From L227-5C sp038209275 (GTDB lineage Bacteria; Chloroflexota; Chloroflexia; Chloroheliales; Chloroheliaceae), in the NCBI GenBank assembly GCA_038209275.1, contig JBBQXW010000152.1:1-16251 (forward strand): a stretch of 16,251 nucleotides of DNA, given 5' to 3'. Below the pieces are notes generated by a model. The model was given only the letters and a program-made list of their open reading frames with translations, did not search any database and was not told the DNA's origin. This document shows positions 1-6,281 of this stretch, in pieces. The translations under genes were made by a program, and so were the position numbers. Every line of letters starts with the position of its first letter. Positions within the stretch are counted from its first letter, which is position 1.

Positions 1-1014
1 GCGCTGGTCTTTCAAAACTCGCGTCACCAAGCGCTGCGCTTCGGCAGCCGTAGCCTGTTCTTCCTTTAGCAAAGCATCGTAGGAAGCCCAGTAGACCGAC
101 GCGCCCCGCAACCGGGCTTCGCGTTCCAACAGCCAGAGCAAACCCTCGGCTTTGGGCAAACCCGGCAGGATAGTCGCATCTACTGTTATCAAGGGGCGGT
201 GCAGACGCTGGCAAACTTCCGCCGCCATATTATATTTGCTGGCTTCATCCGAGCCGACCAGAATACAAATTGCCCCAGTCGAAGCGGGTAGGCCCATCTC
301 CGAAGAAATTTCTTCCAGTTCTACCAGCCGGGCCAGATTAGCCTCATCGTCCTCCGATAGAAACCGATTATCTTCGGCGGGAACAAGCTCGGCCAGATGG
401 CGCAGGCGCGGGTCGAGCCGATTTTCGCCCAGTAAAAAGGCCACCAGTCCTTCATCTATCTTAATCGAGCGGGCCAGCAGCGAAATTTGCTGCTTCTGGT
501 TTTCTTCGTTTAGCTCAATCAGGTGATATTTCAGCAAAGGGGCTTCGGGGTCGAAACAGCGCCGCGCCGCTACTCGCCCCGCCAGCCCCGGACAGAGCAA
601 CCGCAGCGTTAGTTCAACCGTCGGGCGGCGGCGCGTAACATCATCCTGCAAGTACGAATAAAGTTTCTCGTAGCGCAAATCAATTTCGGGGGCAAGGGCA
701 ATTAGCAGGACATCGAGTTCAAACGGGGAGAGGTTAAACGCCTTGCACAAATAGCCCAGCCGCGAATTAGCTGCGTCCGTCACCAGACCATCCGGCTCAA
801 TCGCCGCTTCGTAACTGCCAGCCAGAAATAGCGTCGGGTCAGCTAAAAGCTGGTCTACTTCTTCCTCGGAAACATACAGCCCGCGAAACTCGTCTTCTTC
901 GTTGGGGTCAACCGCCCGTAATTGTTGCACCCGCGCCGAAAGCATTGCGGTGATGCGCCGCAACTCCGAAAGCAAATATTCGAGGCTGCTACGGTGTAAA
1001 GGTATTACGCTCAT
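1..1014 (-). CDS. AAA family ATPase, eCIS-associated type (partial, N-terminal 338 residues)
   Basis: The minus strand is open from the ATG at 1014 to the window edge, so the C-terminal part, including the expected active AAA module, lies outside. The N-terminus carries a helical segment, then a YVSEEEVDQLL stretch and a winged-helix-like region with LDVLLIALAPEIDLRYEKLY and LQDDVTRRRPTVELTLRLLC. These are hallmarks of the large AAA ATPases that accompany extracellular contractile injection systems. In the visible part the place of a Walker A loop is taken by LVGSDEASKYNMAAEV, which lacks GxxGxGKT. This agrees with the known layout of a degenerate first module followed by an active second one. 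Its start overlaps the stop of the upstream gene by four bases (ATGA), implying translational coupling. In eCIS this ATPase is thought to act in particle assembly or disassembly; that role is family knowledge. Confidence 0.8.
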   Translation of the reverse strand, partial: MSVIPLHRSSLEYLLSELRRITAMLSARVQQLRAVDPNEEDEFRGLYVSEEEVDQLLADPTLFLAGSYEAAIEPDGLVTDAANSRLGYLCKAFNLSPFELDVLLIALAPEIDLRYEKLYSYLQDDVTRRRPTVELTLRLLCPGLAGRVAARRCFDPEAPLLKYHLIELNEENQKQQISLLARSIKIDEGLVAFLLGENRLDPRLRHLAELVPAEDNRFLSEDDEANLARLVELEEISSEMGLPASTGAICILVGSDEASKYNMAAEVCQRLHRPLITVDATILPGLPKAEGLLWLLEREARLRGASVYWASYDALLKEEQATAAEAQRLVTRVLKDQR

Positions 1015-1292
1015 TCTACTTCACGATTTATTTCATTTAAATTGGCTAATTTCTCGGTTGAGCCTGCTTCATCCGGCAATAAATTAGCCGGGTCGGTGGT
1101 TAAAGCGTAATTCAAAAACTCGTTTAATTCGTGCAGGCTACTCATTCGCCAGGTCGTTCCAGTTTGTAGATGTTGGAGTTCAAGTACCATTGGATTAACG
1201 GCATCACCTTTATCCGCTCCGGGGTCGGAGGCATTGGAAGAATTGGAATGCCAGAAGCGCAAAAGAAAGGATGAATAAAGGCGGGTAGGCAA
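1011..1292 (-). CDS. Small hypothetical protein upstream of and coupled to the AAA ATPase
   Basis: A 93-residue protein. The start is a TTG at 1292, chosen because AAAGGAG sits six bases upstream of it. No signal peptide or membrane segment is seen. The middle holds LELQHLQTGTTWRMSSLHELNEFL, a strand-strand-helix pattern resembling short RI.H.QSGE.W.F.SLEEL.. modules found in small proteins of many actinobacterial and chloroflexal loci; I recall this only as a pattern and cannot name a family. The C-terminus is acidic. The stop codon overlaps the ATPase start (ATGA), so the two are made together, and a role as a partner or adaptor of the eCIS-type ATPase is an inference from position only. 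Confidence 0.65.
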   Translation of the reverse strand: MPTRLYSSFLLRFWHSNSSNASDPGADKGDAVNPMVLELQHLQTGTTWRMSSLHELNEFLNYALTTDPANLLPDEAGSTEKLANLNEINREVE

Positions 1293-1341
1293 GTAAGACT
1301 CCTTTGCTCTTCACACTGCCCGTTGGGAAAGGCAGCTATTG

Positions 1342-1356
1342 CTAACCAATGGTTAG
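1342..1356. promoter_or_regulatory. 15-bp palindromic operator-like site
   Basis: CTAACCAATGGTTAG is a perfect palindrome around one central base. It lies 50 bases upstream of the TTG start of the minus-strand operon. A TATATT hexamer on the minus strand (1370-1375) would place the palindrome just downstream of a transcription start. It resembles the binding site of a dimeric repressor. No good -35 hexamer was found, so the promoter itself is unproven. Confidence 0.35.
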
Positions 1357-1645
1357 ACCGACCAAGTTTAATATAACAGCTTGCCCTTAATTAAAGCGTT
1401 TATCTGGCTTAATTTCGGCTTAATTTTGAATTTATTTTTAATAAATTGCCGAATTAGGTCCGGCTTTAGCTTATTTTGGCATATAAGTTGCTACTTAATT
1501 CTGTAACGCTCTATTACCTCTTTATCTATAATTCGCACTTCATCATCAGGCAAAACCTGTTACTAACCTATTAAACTATACGGTGGCGGAAAAAGCAATA
1601 GACTACCGTGTCCTGAAAAGGCGGTTGCAAAGTTGGTTTTTCAAG

Positions 1646-1673
1646 TGTAGGAGAGGGCTGCACCCTCGATTTG
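1646..1673 (+). repeat. GTAGGAGGG-type palindromic repeat, copy 1
   Basis: TGTAGGAGAGGGCTGCACCC followed by TCGATTTG. The core GAGGGCTGCACCCTC is self-complementary. Two further copies in opposite orientations lie at 4712-4738 and 4755-4780, with four or fewer differences over about 26 bases. This is a dispersed REP-like element lying in the 5' region of the 85-aa gene. Confidence 0.7.
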
Positions 1674-1783
1674 TAAGGTTAGGGCAAATCCATTGGCGGA
1701 GCAATGTCTTACAGATAAGTGCTTTGCAAGCGATTTGCCACCGTTTGAAGGTCTTTTTGCAAAATAGAAGGAAAAACCGTAAA

Positions 1784-2041
1784 ATGAACAGTACACCAGA
1801 ACCAATCGAACGAGACGACTGGCGCGATTACGAAAATGAACTGACTGGCCTGGAATTCGAGTCTACCAAAAGGCCACTAACGCCCGAAGAAACCCAACGG
1901 CTACAGGAGTTGCGCGACCATCAGGCCGAAATTAAGAACGCCGTAAAAACGAATATGCAGTACAATAACGAAGACGAGCCATTGCCGGATACCAGTCGCG
2001 ACTTGAAATCTGATACAGGACAATATCCGCATAATCTTTAG
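1784..2041 (+). CDS. Acidic hypothetical protein, 85 aa
   Basis: The chosen start is the ATG at 1784, preceded by AGAAGGA about 11 bases upstream. The frame is open further back to a GTG at 1583, but that segment crosses a dispersed repeat and changes to a basic, Arg/Lys-rich composition, so it is excluded. The protein begins MNSTPEPIERDDWRDY and is hydrophilic and acidic. Its centre, RPLTPEETQRLQELRDHQAE, is a likely amphipathic helix, and the C-terminal third is rich in D, N and P and probably disordered. No family is recognised. It ends six bases before the GAF-PAS gene, so the two are probably cotranscribed. Confidence 0.55.
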   Translation: MNSTPEPIERDDWRDYENELTGLEFESTKRPLTPEETQRLQELRDHQAEIKNAVKTNMQYNNEDEPLPDTSRDLKSDTGQYPHNL

Positions 2042-2047
2042 AAGAAT

Positions 2048-2950
2048 TTGGATAACACTATCAAACTAGAATTGCACACAGGGTCAGCCGCAACGCCGGA
2101 ACAAATGCTGGCACAACTGGCCGGGCTGGATGCCGGGCTTGACCCGGAGGAAAACACCCGCACTTTTTTCCAGAAACTGTTGAGCCGCAGTGCTAAAATC
2201 GTGGGGGTGCGTCGCCTGATGGTCTTTGAAGGACGGGCAGGGGGGCGCGAACCAATTTTACTGGCGTGGTACGGCGTGCGGCCCGGCCCTAAAGACCGCA
2301 CCTGGGGCGAAGTAGCCCAGGCCACTTTGCAACAAACCCAGCCTTTTTTCCCCGATGCTGAATTCTATACTGCTAAGGAAATTGAAGTACCAAAAATTAC
2401 TCTGGCAAGTGCGCCAATACGGGCCTATGACCGAACGCTGGCAGCACTTGTAATAGCTTTGCCGCAAGAAACCGACCCAAATTTGATAATGCTATTAGCC
2501 GGACAAATCGGTCTACACTTTTACAATCGGCAAGCTAATATCCGGGCAGCGGGGCTAACGGCCCGCTCGAATCTGTGGGGTAGCCAGTTGCAAGCCTTAT
2601 TCGAGGGCGCGCCGTTAGCGATAATCCGGGTGGAAGGCCAGTTATTGCGGCTCAACCAGCGTGCCGCCGAATTATTTGGTCTATCTGCCACCGAAAGAAC
2701 TCGTCCCCTCACCCTCGACGCGCTCACTCTGCTGCAACCCGATGGAGCAACCGCTTTCTCCGAAGAACAATCCCCGCTAAACCGGGCCTTAACACTGGGC
2801 GAAACCATCCAGAACGAAGCCGTCGTGTTACGTCGTCCCGATAATAGTCGCATCCCAATCCAACTTTCCGTCAGCCCCATTTTTTCCCAGGACAAGCAAA
2901 TCACTGGCGCATTTCTGTTTTTGAGGGATGAGGAGAAGGAGAAGGAATGA
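2048..2950 (+). CDS. GAF and PAS domain protein without an output domain
   Basis: A protein of 300 residues if started at the TTG at 2048, six bases after the preceding stop with only a weak AGAAG upstream; an ATG at 2105 is the alternative. Residues of about 25-165 look like a GAF domain: TFFQKLLSRSAKIVGVRRLMVFEG, a central hydrophobic sheet, and ending in LIMLLAGQIGLHFYNRQ. Residues of about 182-295 look like a PAS domain: LFEGAPLAIIRVEGQLLRLNQRAAELFGLS at its start and IPIQLSVSPIFSQDKQITGAFLFLRD at its end, a pattern typical of PAS folds in histidine kinases. The protein then stops in a charged EKEKE tail. No HATPase, GGDEF, EAL or DNA-binding domain follows. It may sense a ligand and signal through protein contact, or be the remnant of a sensor kinase. 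The next gene is 34 bases downstream. Confidence 0.75.
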   Translation: MDNTIKLELHTGSAATPEQMLAQLAGLDAGLDPEENTRTFFQKLLSRSAKIVGVRRLMVFEGRAGGREPILLAWYGVRPGPKDRTWGEVAQATLQQTQPFFPDAEFYTAKEIEVPKITLASAPIRAYDRTLAALVIALPQETDPNLIMLLAGQIGLHFYNRQANIRAAGLTARSNLWGSQLQALFEGAPLAIIRVEGQLLRLNQRAAELFGLSATERTRPLTLDALTLLQPDGATAFSEEQSPLNRALTLGETIQNEAVVLRRPDNSRIPIQLSVSPIFSQDKQITGAFLFLRDEEKEKE

Positions 2951-2984
2951 GGAATAATAGCAATTTGTAAAGGAGGGTTTTCTT

Positions 2985-3500
2985 TTGGCGGCGGAACAAG
3001 AGGCAAAATTTCGGGTAGTGCGAATTACCGACGGGCAGAACAAGGCCCAGGTAGAAGAATTTGTGGCTATGATGGGCCGGATGTACGATTATCACGCCGG
3101 GCTGCACCCCGATTGGCAGCAAAAAACGGGCTGGCAAAATGGTAGCGCAGGCTGGATTAAGAGCGGGGCGGGCGGCAACGATTGGTTCTTTGCGCTGGCG
3201 TACCCCGAACCGGAGCAAGCTTTACAGGCGGCGGCAGGCTATATCATCGCCGGGTTTCATTACGAAGCGCCTCTGTTCGTCCGCAACCGCTACGGCTATA
3301 TCGCCGATATGTGGGTCGAGCCGAAACAACGGGGCGGCGGGGCAGCCCAGGCGCTGCTCGATGCCGCTTTCGCTTTCCTCAAAGAACAGGGGGTAGACCG
3401 GGTGCAACTCGAAGTAATGGTCAACAACGAACCCGGCCTGCACTTCTGGCAAAAATCCGGCTTCGAGCCGTTTGAAATCGTAATGCGCAAAACCCTTTAA
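2985..3500 (+). CDS. GNAT-family N-acetyltransferase
   Basis: A 171-residue protein starting at a TTG at 2985 behind a strong AAAGGAGGG at 2968-2976. The acetyl-CoA binding motif A is visible as YIADMWVEPKQRGGGAAQAL (about residues 104-123), where QRGGGA matches the Q/RxxGxG/A signature. The C-terminal motif B region, VQLEVMVNNEPGLHFWQKSG, has the conserved N and the aromatic GFE pair of typical GNAT enzymes. The enzyme transfers an acetyl group from acetyl-CoA to an amine; the substrate cannot be told from sequence. It is the last gene of the 1784-3500 run and converges on the ketopantoate reductase-type gene. Confidence 0.85.
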   Translation: MAAEQEAKFRVVRITDGQNKAQVEEFVAMMGRMYDYHAGLHPDWQQKTGWQNGSAGWIKSGAGGNDWFFALAYPEPEQALQAAAGYIIAGFHYEAPLFVRNRYGYIADMWVEPKQRGGGAAQALLDAAFAFLKEQGVDRVQLEVMVNNEPGLHFWQKSGFEPFEIVMRKTL

Positions 3501-3501
3501 A

Positions 3502-3650
3502 TAGTTTTGAATTTTGAGTTTTGAGTTTTGAATTAAGAAGGAACACAGATGAACAAGCCCTGGAAGGGTTCCCTGTGGGCAGAGAACCACAGATGAACAC
3601 AGATTTTTTTAACCAGAAACTAGAAACTAGAAACTCAAAATTCAAAACTA
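3502..3650. repeat. Inverted repeat with 20-bp perfect arms between convergent genes
   Basis: The left arm at 3502-3521 reads TAGTTTTGAATTTTGAGTTT, and 3631-3650 is its exact reverse complement. The right arm contains the TAG stop codon of the minus-strand gene, and the left arm begins three bases past the TAA of the plus-strand gene. The enclosed DNA carries two AACACAGATGAAC motifs, a common dispersed repeat. The pair may act as a bidirectional terminator or as the border of a repeat element. Confidence 0.7.
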
Positions 3651-4571
3651 GAGACTGCTTAACAGGGCTAATAGTGCTTGATTGTAGGGAGTAGCGAGAC
3701 CAAGTTCGCGGCCTTTGCGGACGACTGCGCCGTTTAGAGCGTCAACTTCGATGCGTTTGCCGTGTTCGTAGTCGTAGAGCATGGAGCTACTCATTGCACC
3801 CAGCTTTTCGGCAAAGCCCATTGTGTTATTTATTAAGGTTTCTGGGTCTAGTTTTGCTCCGGCGGCTTTGGCGATTGTCGCTGTTTCCAGCAAGGTAGAC
3901 CTGAAAGCCTCGCGCAACTCCGGGGAAGCCAGCAGACCGTCTATCTTGCGGCGAGTGGCAGTAGTCCAACCGCTCAGGGCGCTGATGAAAACCAGTTTGC
4001 TCCACAGCAGCGTCAGGCTATCCGGGGCGATTTCAAAGCCAAAACCCGCCTTATCGCTCAGGCTCTTTAGTTCATCCAGTAGCGGCACAGGTTGACCTGC
4101 TTCAGTATGGGCGGTAACTGACAGCCTTCCGATATGGGTGTGGCGAATTGCGCCCGGCCCGTCCAAAGTTACGCCGATATAGGCCGCACCCGCCGCTACC
4201 CGCTCCGGCCCAAGAATATCGCAGAGCAAAGGCATGTGTTCGATACCGTTCAAAAATGAAATCACCACCGCTTTCTCGCCCAGACCAGGCAAGAGAGAAC
4301 GGGCGGTTGCCGCCGCATCGAACGACTTAACCGCGAAGAAAACCAAATCAGCCCCGCGCACCACTTCCGCCGCATCATCGCTGACAAAGTAACTGGTGGG
4401 GGCAAGTTCAAAATCGCCCGCGCTACTTGTAGCTTTCAGGCCGGAAGTTTGAAGCGTCTGCAAATGTTCGCCGCGTGCCAGAAAGCGCACCTCCGTCCCA
4501 ACCTGCACCAGTCGGCCACCAAAATATGCCCCAACCGCCCCGGCGGTCACTATTGCCAGCTTTAAGCCCAT
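3648..4571 (-). CDS. Ketopantoate reductase family protein (PanE/ApbA-like)
   Basis: A 307-residue protein when started at the ATG at 4571. A GTG six codons earlier lies inside the GGAAGGA ribosome site, so it is not used. PanE-type enzymes reduce 2-dehydropantoate to pantoate with NADPH in pantothenate and CoA synthesis. Support includes the N-terminal Rossmann segment LAIVTAGAVGAYFGGRL, the FAVKSF and SFLNGIEH segments, the WSKLVF lysine (about residue 192), and the C-terminal SSMLYDYEHG with EVDALNGAVVR, which contains the family's substrate-side acidic residues. The usual GxGxxG reads TAGAVG (residues 9-14): the first glycine is threonine, unusual for this loop. Specificity for ketopantoate itself is uncertain, as many paralogues act on other 2-oxo acids. 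No pantothenate genes are nearby. Related TTTTGA repeats lie just beyond both ends of the gene. Confidence 0.85.
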   Translation of the reverse strand: MGLKLAIVTAGAVGAYFGGRLVQVGTEVRFLARGEHLQTLQTSGLKATSSAGDFELAPTSYFVSDDAAEVVRGADLVFFAVKSFDAAATARSLLPGLGEKAVVISFLNGIEHMPLLCDILGPERVAAGAAYIGVTLDGPGAIRHTHIGRLSVTAHTEAGQPVPLLDELKSLSDKAGFGFEIAPDSLTLLWSKLVFISALSGWTTATRRKIDGLLASPELREAFRSTLLETATIAKAAGAKLDPETLINNTMGFAEKLGAMSSSMLYDYEHGKRIEVDALNGAVVRKGRELGLATPYNQALLALLSSL

Positions 4572-4711
4572 CGCGCTAATCCTTCCCACTTATATAGTTT
4601 TGAGTTTTGAATTTTGGTCGAAGACCACCCCGGCGGGGCGAGTTTTGAATTACTTTTGACATTATTGCGCCAGATGCCGCGAAATGCAACTCAGCTTGCT
4701 TCAAAATTATT

Positions 4712-4780
4712 TGTAGGAGGGGGCTGCGCCCTCGATTTCTCTGCCATTGCTGACAAATCGAGGGTGCAGTCCCCTCCTAT
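4712..4780. repeat. Inverted pair of GTAGGAGGG-type repeats
   Basis: The forward copy at 4712-4738 begins TGTAGGAGGGGGCTGCGCCC. A reverse copy at 4755-4780 begins AAATCGAGGGTGCAGTCCCC. They are separated by 16 bases, so the pair can form one large hairpin, and each copy also folds on itself. A third copy lies at 1646-1673. Confidence 0.8.
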
Positions 4781-4854
4781 ACCGAAAATTATGGCAATCG
4801 TCTTAATATTAGACGAGATTTTCGCTTGGATGCAAACTAAAGCCTTTTTTGTCT

Positions 4855-4888
4855 GGTTTTTGGAGTTTTTGCAAAAACTCCAAAAACC
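4855..4888. repeat. 34-bp perfect palindrome
   Basis: The half-site GGTTTTTGGAGTTTTTG (4855-4871) is followed without a spacer by its exact reverse complement, with the centre between 4871 and 4872. A perfect palindrome of this length with no loop is unlike an ordinary terminator, although the RNA could form a long hairpin. Confidence 0.85.
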
Positions 4889-4907
4889 GGGCCAAGAACA
4901 AAAACTT

Positions 4908-4949
4908 TTAAGCTTTGAAAATTTTTCGCGAAAAATTTTCAAAGCTTAA
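4908..4949. repeat. 42-bp perfect palindrome
   Basis: The half-site TTAAGCTTTGAAAATTTTTC plus G (4908-4928) meets its exact reverse complement at the centre CG|CG between 4928 and 4929. The core, GAAAATTTTTCGCG, resembles the core of the 47-base palindrome at 10976-11022 (GGAAAATTTTCGCC), so the two appear to be members of one family. Confidence 0.85.
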
Positions 4950-5095
4950 CAAAAGCGAAAGTTTGGATTAGAGAATACTGGATAGAGGTGAATCTAAAAT
5001 AGACACTTAAAAAGTATTGACGGGAATGGATAAAAGTGGAAAAATGGTAAATGGCTAGAACTAACCAATATACATCAGGCAAGGAGAACAAATCT

Positions 5096-5491
5096 ATGGG
5101 TGCATTAGTCAATATGGGCGCAATGATAAAGTGTGCTTTCGCTGTACCGCCCGGCACAACCAGTTTAGTAGTTGTACCGAAGGGGATGCCGGTTTCCGCT
5201 GGAGGGCCGTTCGCTGCTACCATTATGGATTTTGCGCCGATGGTAAACATCCCAACTTTTGGGATGTGCATGTCCCCCAGCAATCCTATGGTTGCCGCCG
5301 CCACTGCCGCCGCGCTGGGTGTGCTAACCCCGATGCCGTGTATCCCGATTACTACCCCCTGGAAGCCCGGCTCACCAACCGTCCAGATTAATAATTTTCC
5401 GGCCCTGACCAACACCTGCACCAGCCAGTGTTCCTGGGGCGGCGTAATAACCGTGATGAACCCCGGACAAATGACAGTCCAAGCGCCTTAA
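5096..5491 (+). CDS. PAAR-like protein, DUF4280 family
   Basis: A 131-residue protein. The ATG at 5096 is chosen because AAGGAG lies about nine bases upstream; the frame is open 15 codons further back without a better site. DUF4280 proteins are PAAR-like caps that sit on the tip of the VgrG-type spike of contractile injection systems. The diagnostic segments are all present: VNMGAMIKCAF (residues 5-15), AATIMDFAPMVNIPTFGMC (40-58), SPSNPMVAAATAAALGVLTPMPC (60-82), WKPGSPTVQINNFPALTN (89-106) and CSWGGVITV (112-120). The cysteines at 58, 82, 108 and 112 could bind a metal ion near the tip, an inference from PAAR proteins. No effector domain is fused. It is the second injection-system marker in the window after the AAA ATPase at the left edge. 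Confidence 0.85.
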   Translation: MGALVNMGAMIKCAFAVPPGTTSLVVVPKGMPVSAGGPFAATIMDFAPMVNIPTFGMCMSPSNPMVAAATAAALGVLTPMPCIPITTPWKPGSPTVQINNFPALTNTCTSQCSWGGVITVMNPGQMTVQAP

Positions 5492-5509
5492 ACAAATCAG
5501 CCAGTAGTA

Positions 5510-5621
5510 AACATGAGTCACTCCTCCAAGAGCGGGTCTAACAATGGTCACGCCCCTTTACGGGGCGTGACCGCTTACACCAATCATTAGATTGGCTCTA
5601 AAATTCGGGATGACTCATGTT
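5510..5621. terminator. Nested cruciform between convergent genes, probable bidirectional terminator
   Basis: The outer arms AACATGAGTCA (5510-5520) and TGACTCATGTT (5611-5621) are exact complements. Inside is a strong GC stem, GGTCACGCCCC (5546-5556) with its complement at 5562-5572 and a 5-base loop, and a second hairpin, CCAATC-atta-GATTGG (5580-5595). On the plus strand the outer arm runs into TTTTATTTTT. The element fills the space between the two convergent stops. Confidence 0.75.
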
Positions 5622-5627
5622 TTATTT

Positions 5628-5963
5628 TTAGCCCTTAGCGTCATCTTTCGGGTTGATTTTGGTGCTGAATTTGAGGCGGAGGGTGCGGGCGTTGGGACTT
5701 TCGCCGCTTAAGTCGAGGCTAAAGCTAGGCTTGCCGTCCTTGCTTACAACCTCGATGTTGGCGGTGATTTCCACTTCCACATCGGCAGTGCTTTCGATGC
5801 TGGAACGTACCTGTGAGAAAATAGACTCGACAAACTCATTGATACTAACTTCGGCTGGCCCGGCGTTGTCTACACTTGCTTCGGATTCGCCGCCGCGCCG
5901 TACTAATCCGGCGGGCCGACCCGTTTCCTTTTTGCCCGTATGAATATTCACTTTAAGAGCCAT
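5628..5963 (-). CDS. Small hypothetical protein, possibly Trypco2-like
   Basis: A 111-residue protein with an ATG at 5963 and AAGGAG ten bases upstream. The first 35 residues are basic and glycine-rich and probably flexible. A helix (VSINEFVESIFSQVRSSIES) and beta-rich strands (DVEVEITANIEVVSKDG, then TLRLKFSTKINPK) follow. This helix-then-sheet layout, ending in a strand before a short tail, recalls the small trypsin-co-occurring domains (Trypco2) that accompany peptidase-based conflict systems. The match is by overall pattern only and may be wrong. It has its own extended -10 promoter and converges on the PAAR-like gene. Confidence 0.6.
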   Translation of the reverse strand: MALKVNIHTGKKETGRPAGLVRRGGESEASVDNAGPAEVSINEFVESIFSQVRSSIESTADVEVEITANIEVVSKDGKPSFSLDLSGESPNARTLRLKFSTKINPKDDAKG

Positions 5964-6053
5964 ATTTAATATACTCCTTCATTTGACTTCGTTCTCTATG
6001 TTAAATAGTGACTTAAAACATTAATCAGTTACCTTAATGCTTCTGCTGGGCAG

Positions 6054-6080
6054 ATTATAGCACACACGCTCATTTCTCAA
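6054..6080 (-). promoter_or_regulatory. Extended -10 promoter for the 111-aa gene
   Basis: On the minus strand TATAAT occupies 6059-6054, preceded by TGC (extended -10). A TTGAGA -35-like hexamer lies at 6080-6075, with a 15-base spacer, which is short but tolerable with an extended -10. It lies about 90 bases upstream of the ATG at 5963. Confidence 0.55.
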
Positions 6081-6128
6081 CATCGGCTTGTGTTAGAGTA
6101 GCATTTGATTTTCCAGATAAAAGTAATT

Positions 6129-6249
6129 CACCACGGAGACACGGAGACACGGAGATTTTTATAAATCAACCACAGAGGACGCAGAGGACACAGAGGGAAA
6201 CGCAGAGATTTTTATAGTTCTACTCCGTGTTTCTCCGTGCCTCCGTGGT
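6129..6249. repeat. CACGGAG inverted repeat enclosing a CACAGAGG repeat
   Basis: CACCACGGAGACACGGAGAC opens at 6129, and CTCCGTGCCTCCGTGGTG closes near 6249 in the reverse sense. The inside carries the 29-bp CACAGAGG unit and two copies of GAGATTTTTATA. It is a composite of common dispersed repeats. Confidence 0.75.
6168..6196 (+). repeat. 29-bp direct repeat, left copy
   Basis: It begins AACCACAGAGGACGCAGAGG and continues ACACAGAGG. An identical 29-bp copy in the same orientation lies at 10930-10958, so the pair brackets the helicase-nuclease operon. Confidence 0.85.
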
Positions 6250-6256
6250 GCATAAA

Positions 6257-6277
6257 CTCATCACTCATTACTCATCA
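6257..6277. repeat. Left arm of a 21-bp inverted repeat flanking the helicase gene
   Basis: It begins CTCATCACTCATTACTCATC. Its exact reverse complement lies at 7895-7915, where it spans the TAA stop codon of the helicase gene. Confidence 0.8.
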
Positions 6278-6281
6278 TTCC

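Larger units (their letters stand above)
1293..1783. other. Divergent intergenic region, 491 bases
   Basis: It separates the minus-strand ATPase operon from the plus-strand 85-aa gene. It contains the operator-like palindrome at 1342-1356, an AT-rich imperfect hairpin around 1411-1452 (outer arms AATTTCGGC and GCCGAATT, inner arms AATTTATT and AATAAATT), a lone TATAAT at 1527-1532 without a convincing -35, and one copy of the GTAGGAGGG-type palindromic repeat at 1646-1673. An open frame from a GTG at 1583 runs through the repeat into the 85-aa gene, but the encoded stretch is basic and looks like translated intergenic DNA. Confidence 0.6.
4572..5095. other. Repeat- and palindrome-rich intergenic region, 524 bases
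   Basis: No gene is supported here. In order it holds a TTTTGA-type repeat similar to the one at 3502 (about 4594-4615), an AATTTTGG/GAGTTTTGAATT repeat piece, an inverted pair of the GTAGGAGGG-type element (4712-4780), a 34-bp perfect palindrome (4855-4888), a 42-bp perfect palindrome (4908-4949), and then the 5' region of the PAAR-like gene. Open frames of 83-111 codons cross these palindromes on both strands and are by-products of them. Confidence 0.75.

Noticed and set aside
152..526. 124-codon plus-strand frame
   Set aside because: It lies antisense to the AAA ATPase, has serine-rich low-complexity composition and no ribosome site.
1583..1783. GTG-started N-terminal extension of the 85-aa protein
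   Set aside because: It translates a dispersed repeat and is basic, unlike the acidic rest; an ATG with a ribosome site lies at 1784.
4572..4589. GTG start six codons before the PanE-like ATG
   Set aside because: It would sit inside the ribosome-binding sequence of the true start.
4614..4949. 111- and 83-codon frames on both strands
   Set aside because: They run through the palindromes and mirror each other, as expected from inverted repeats.
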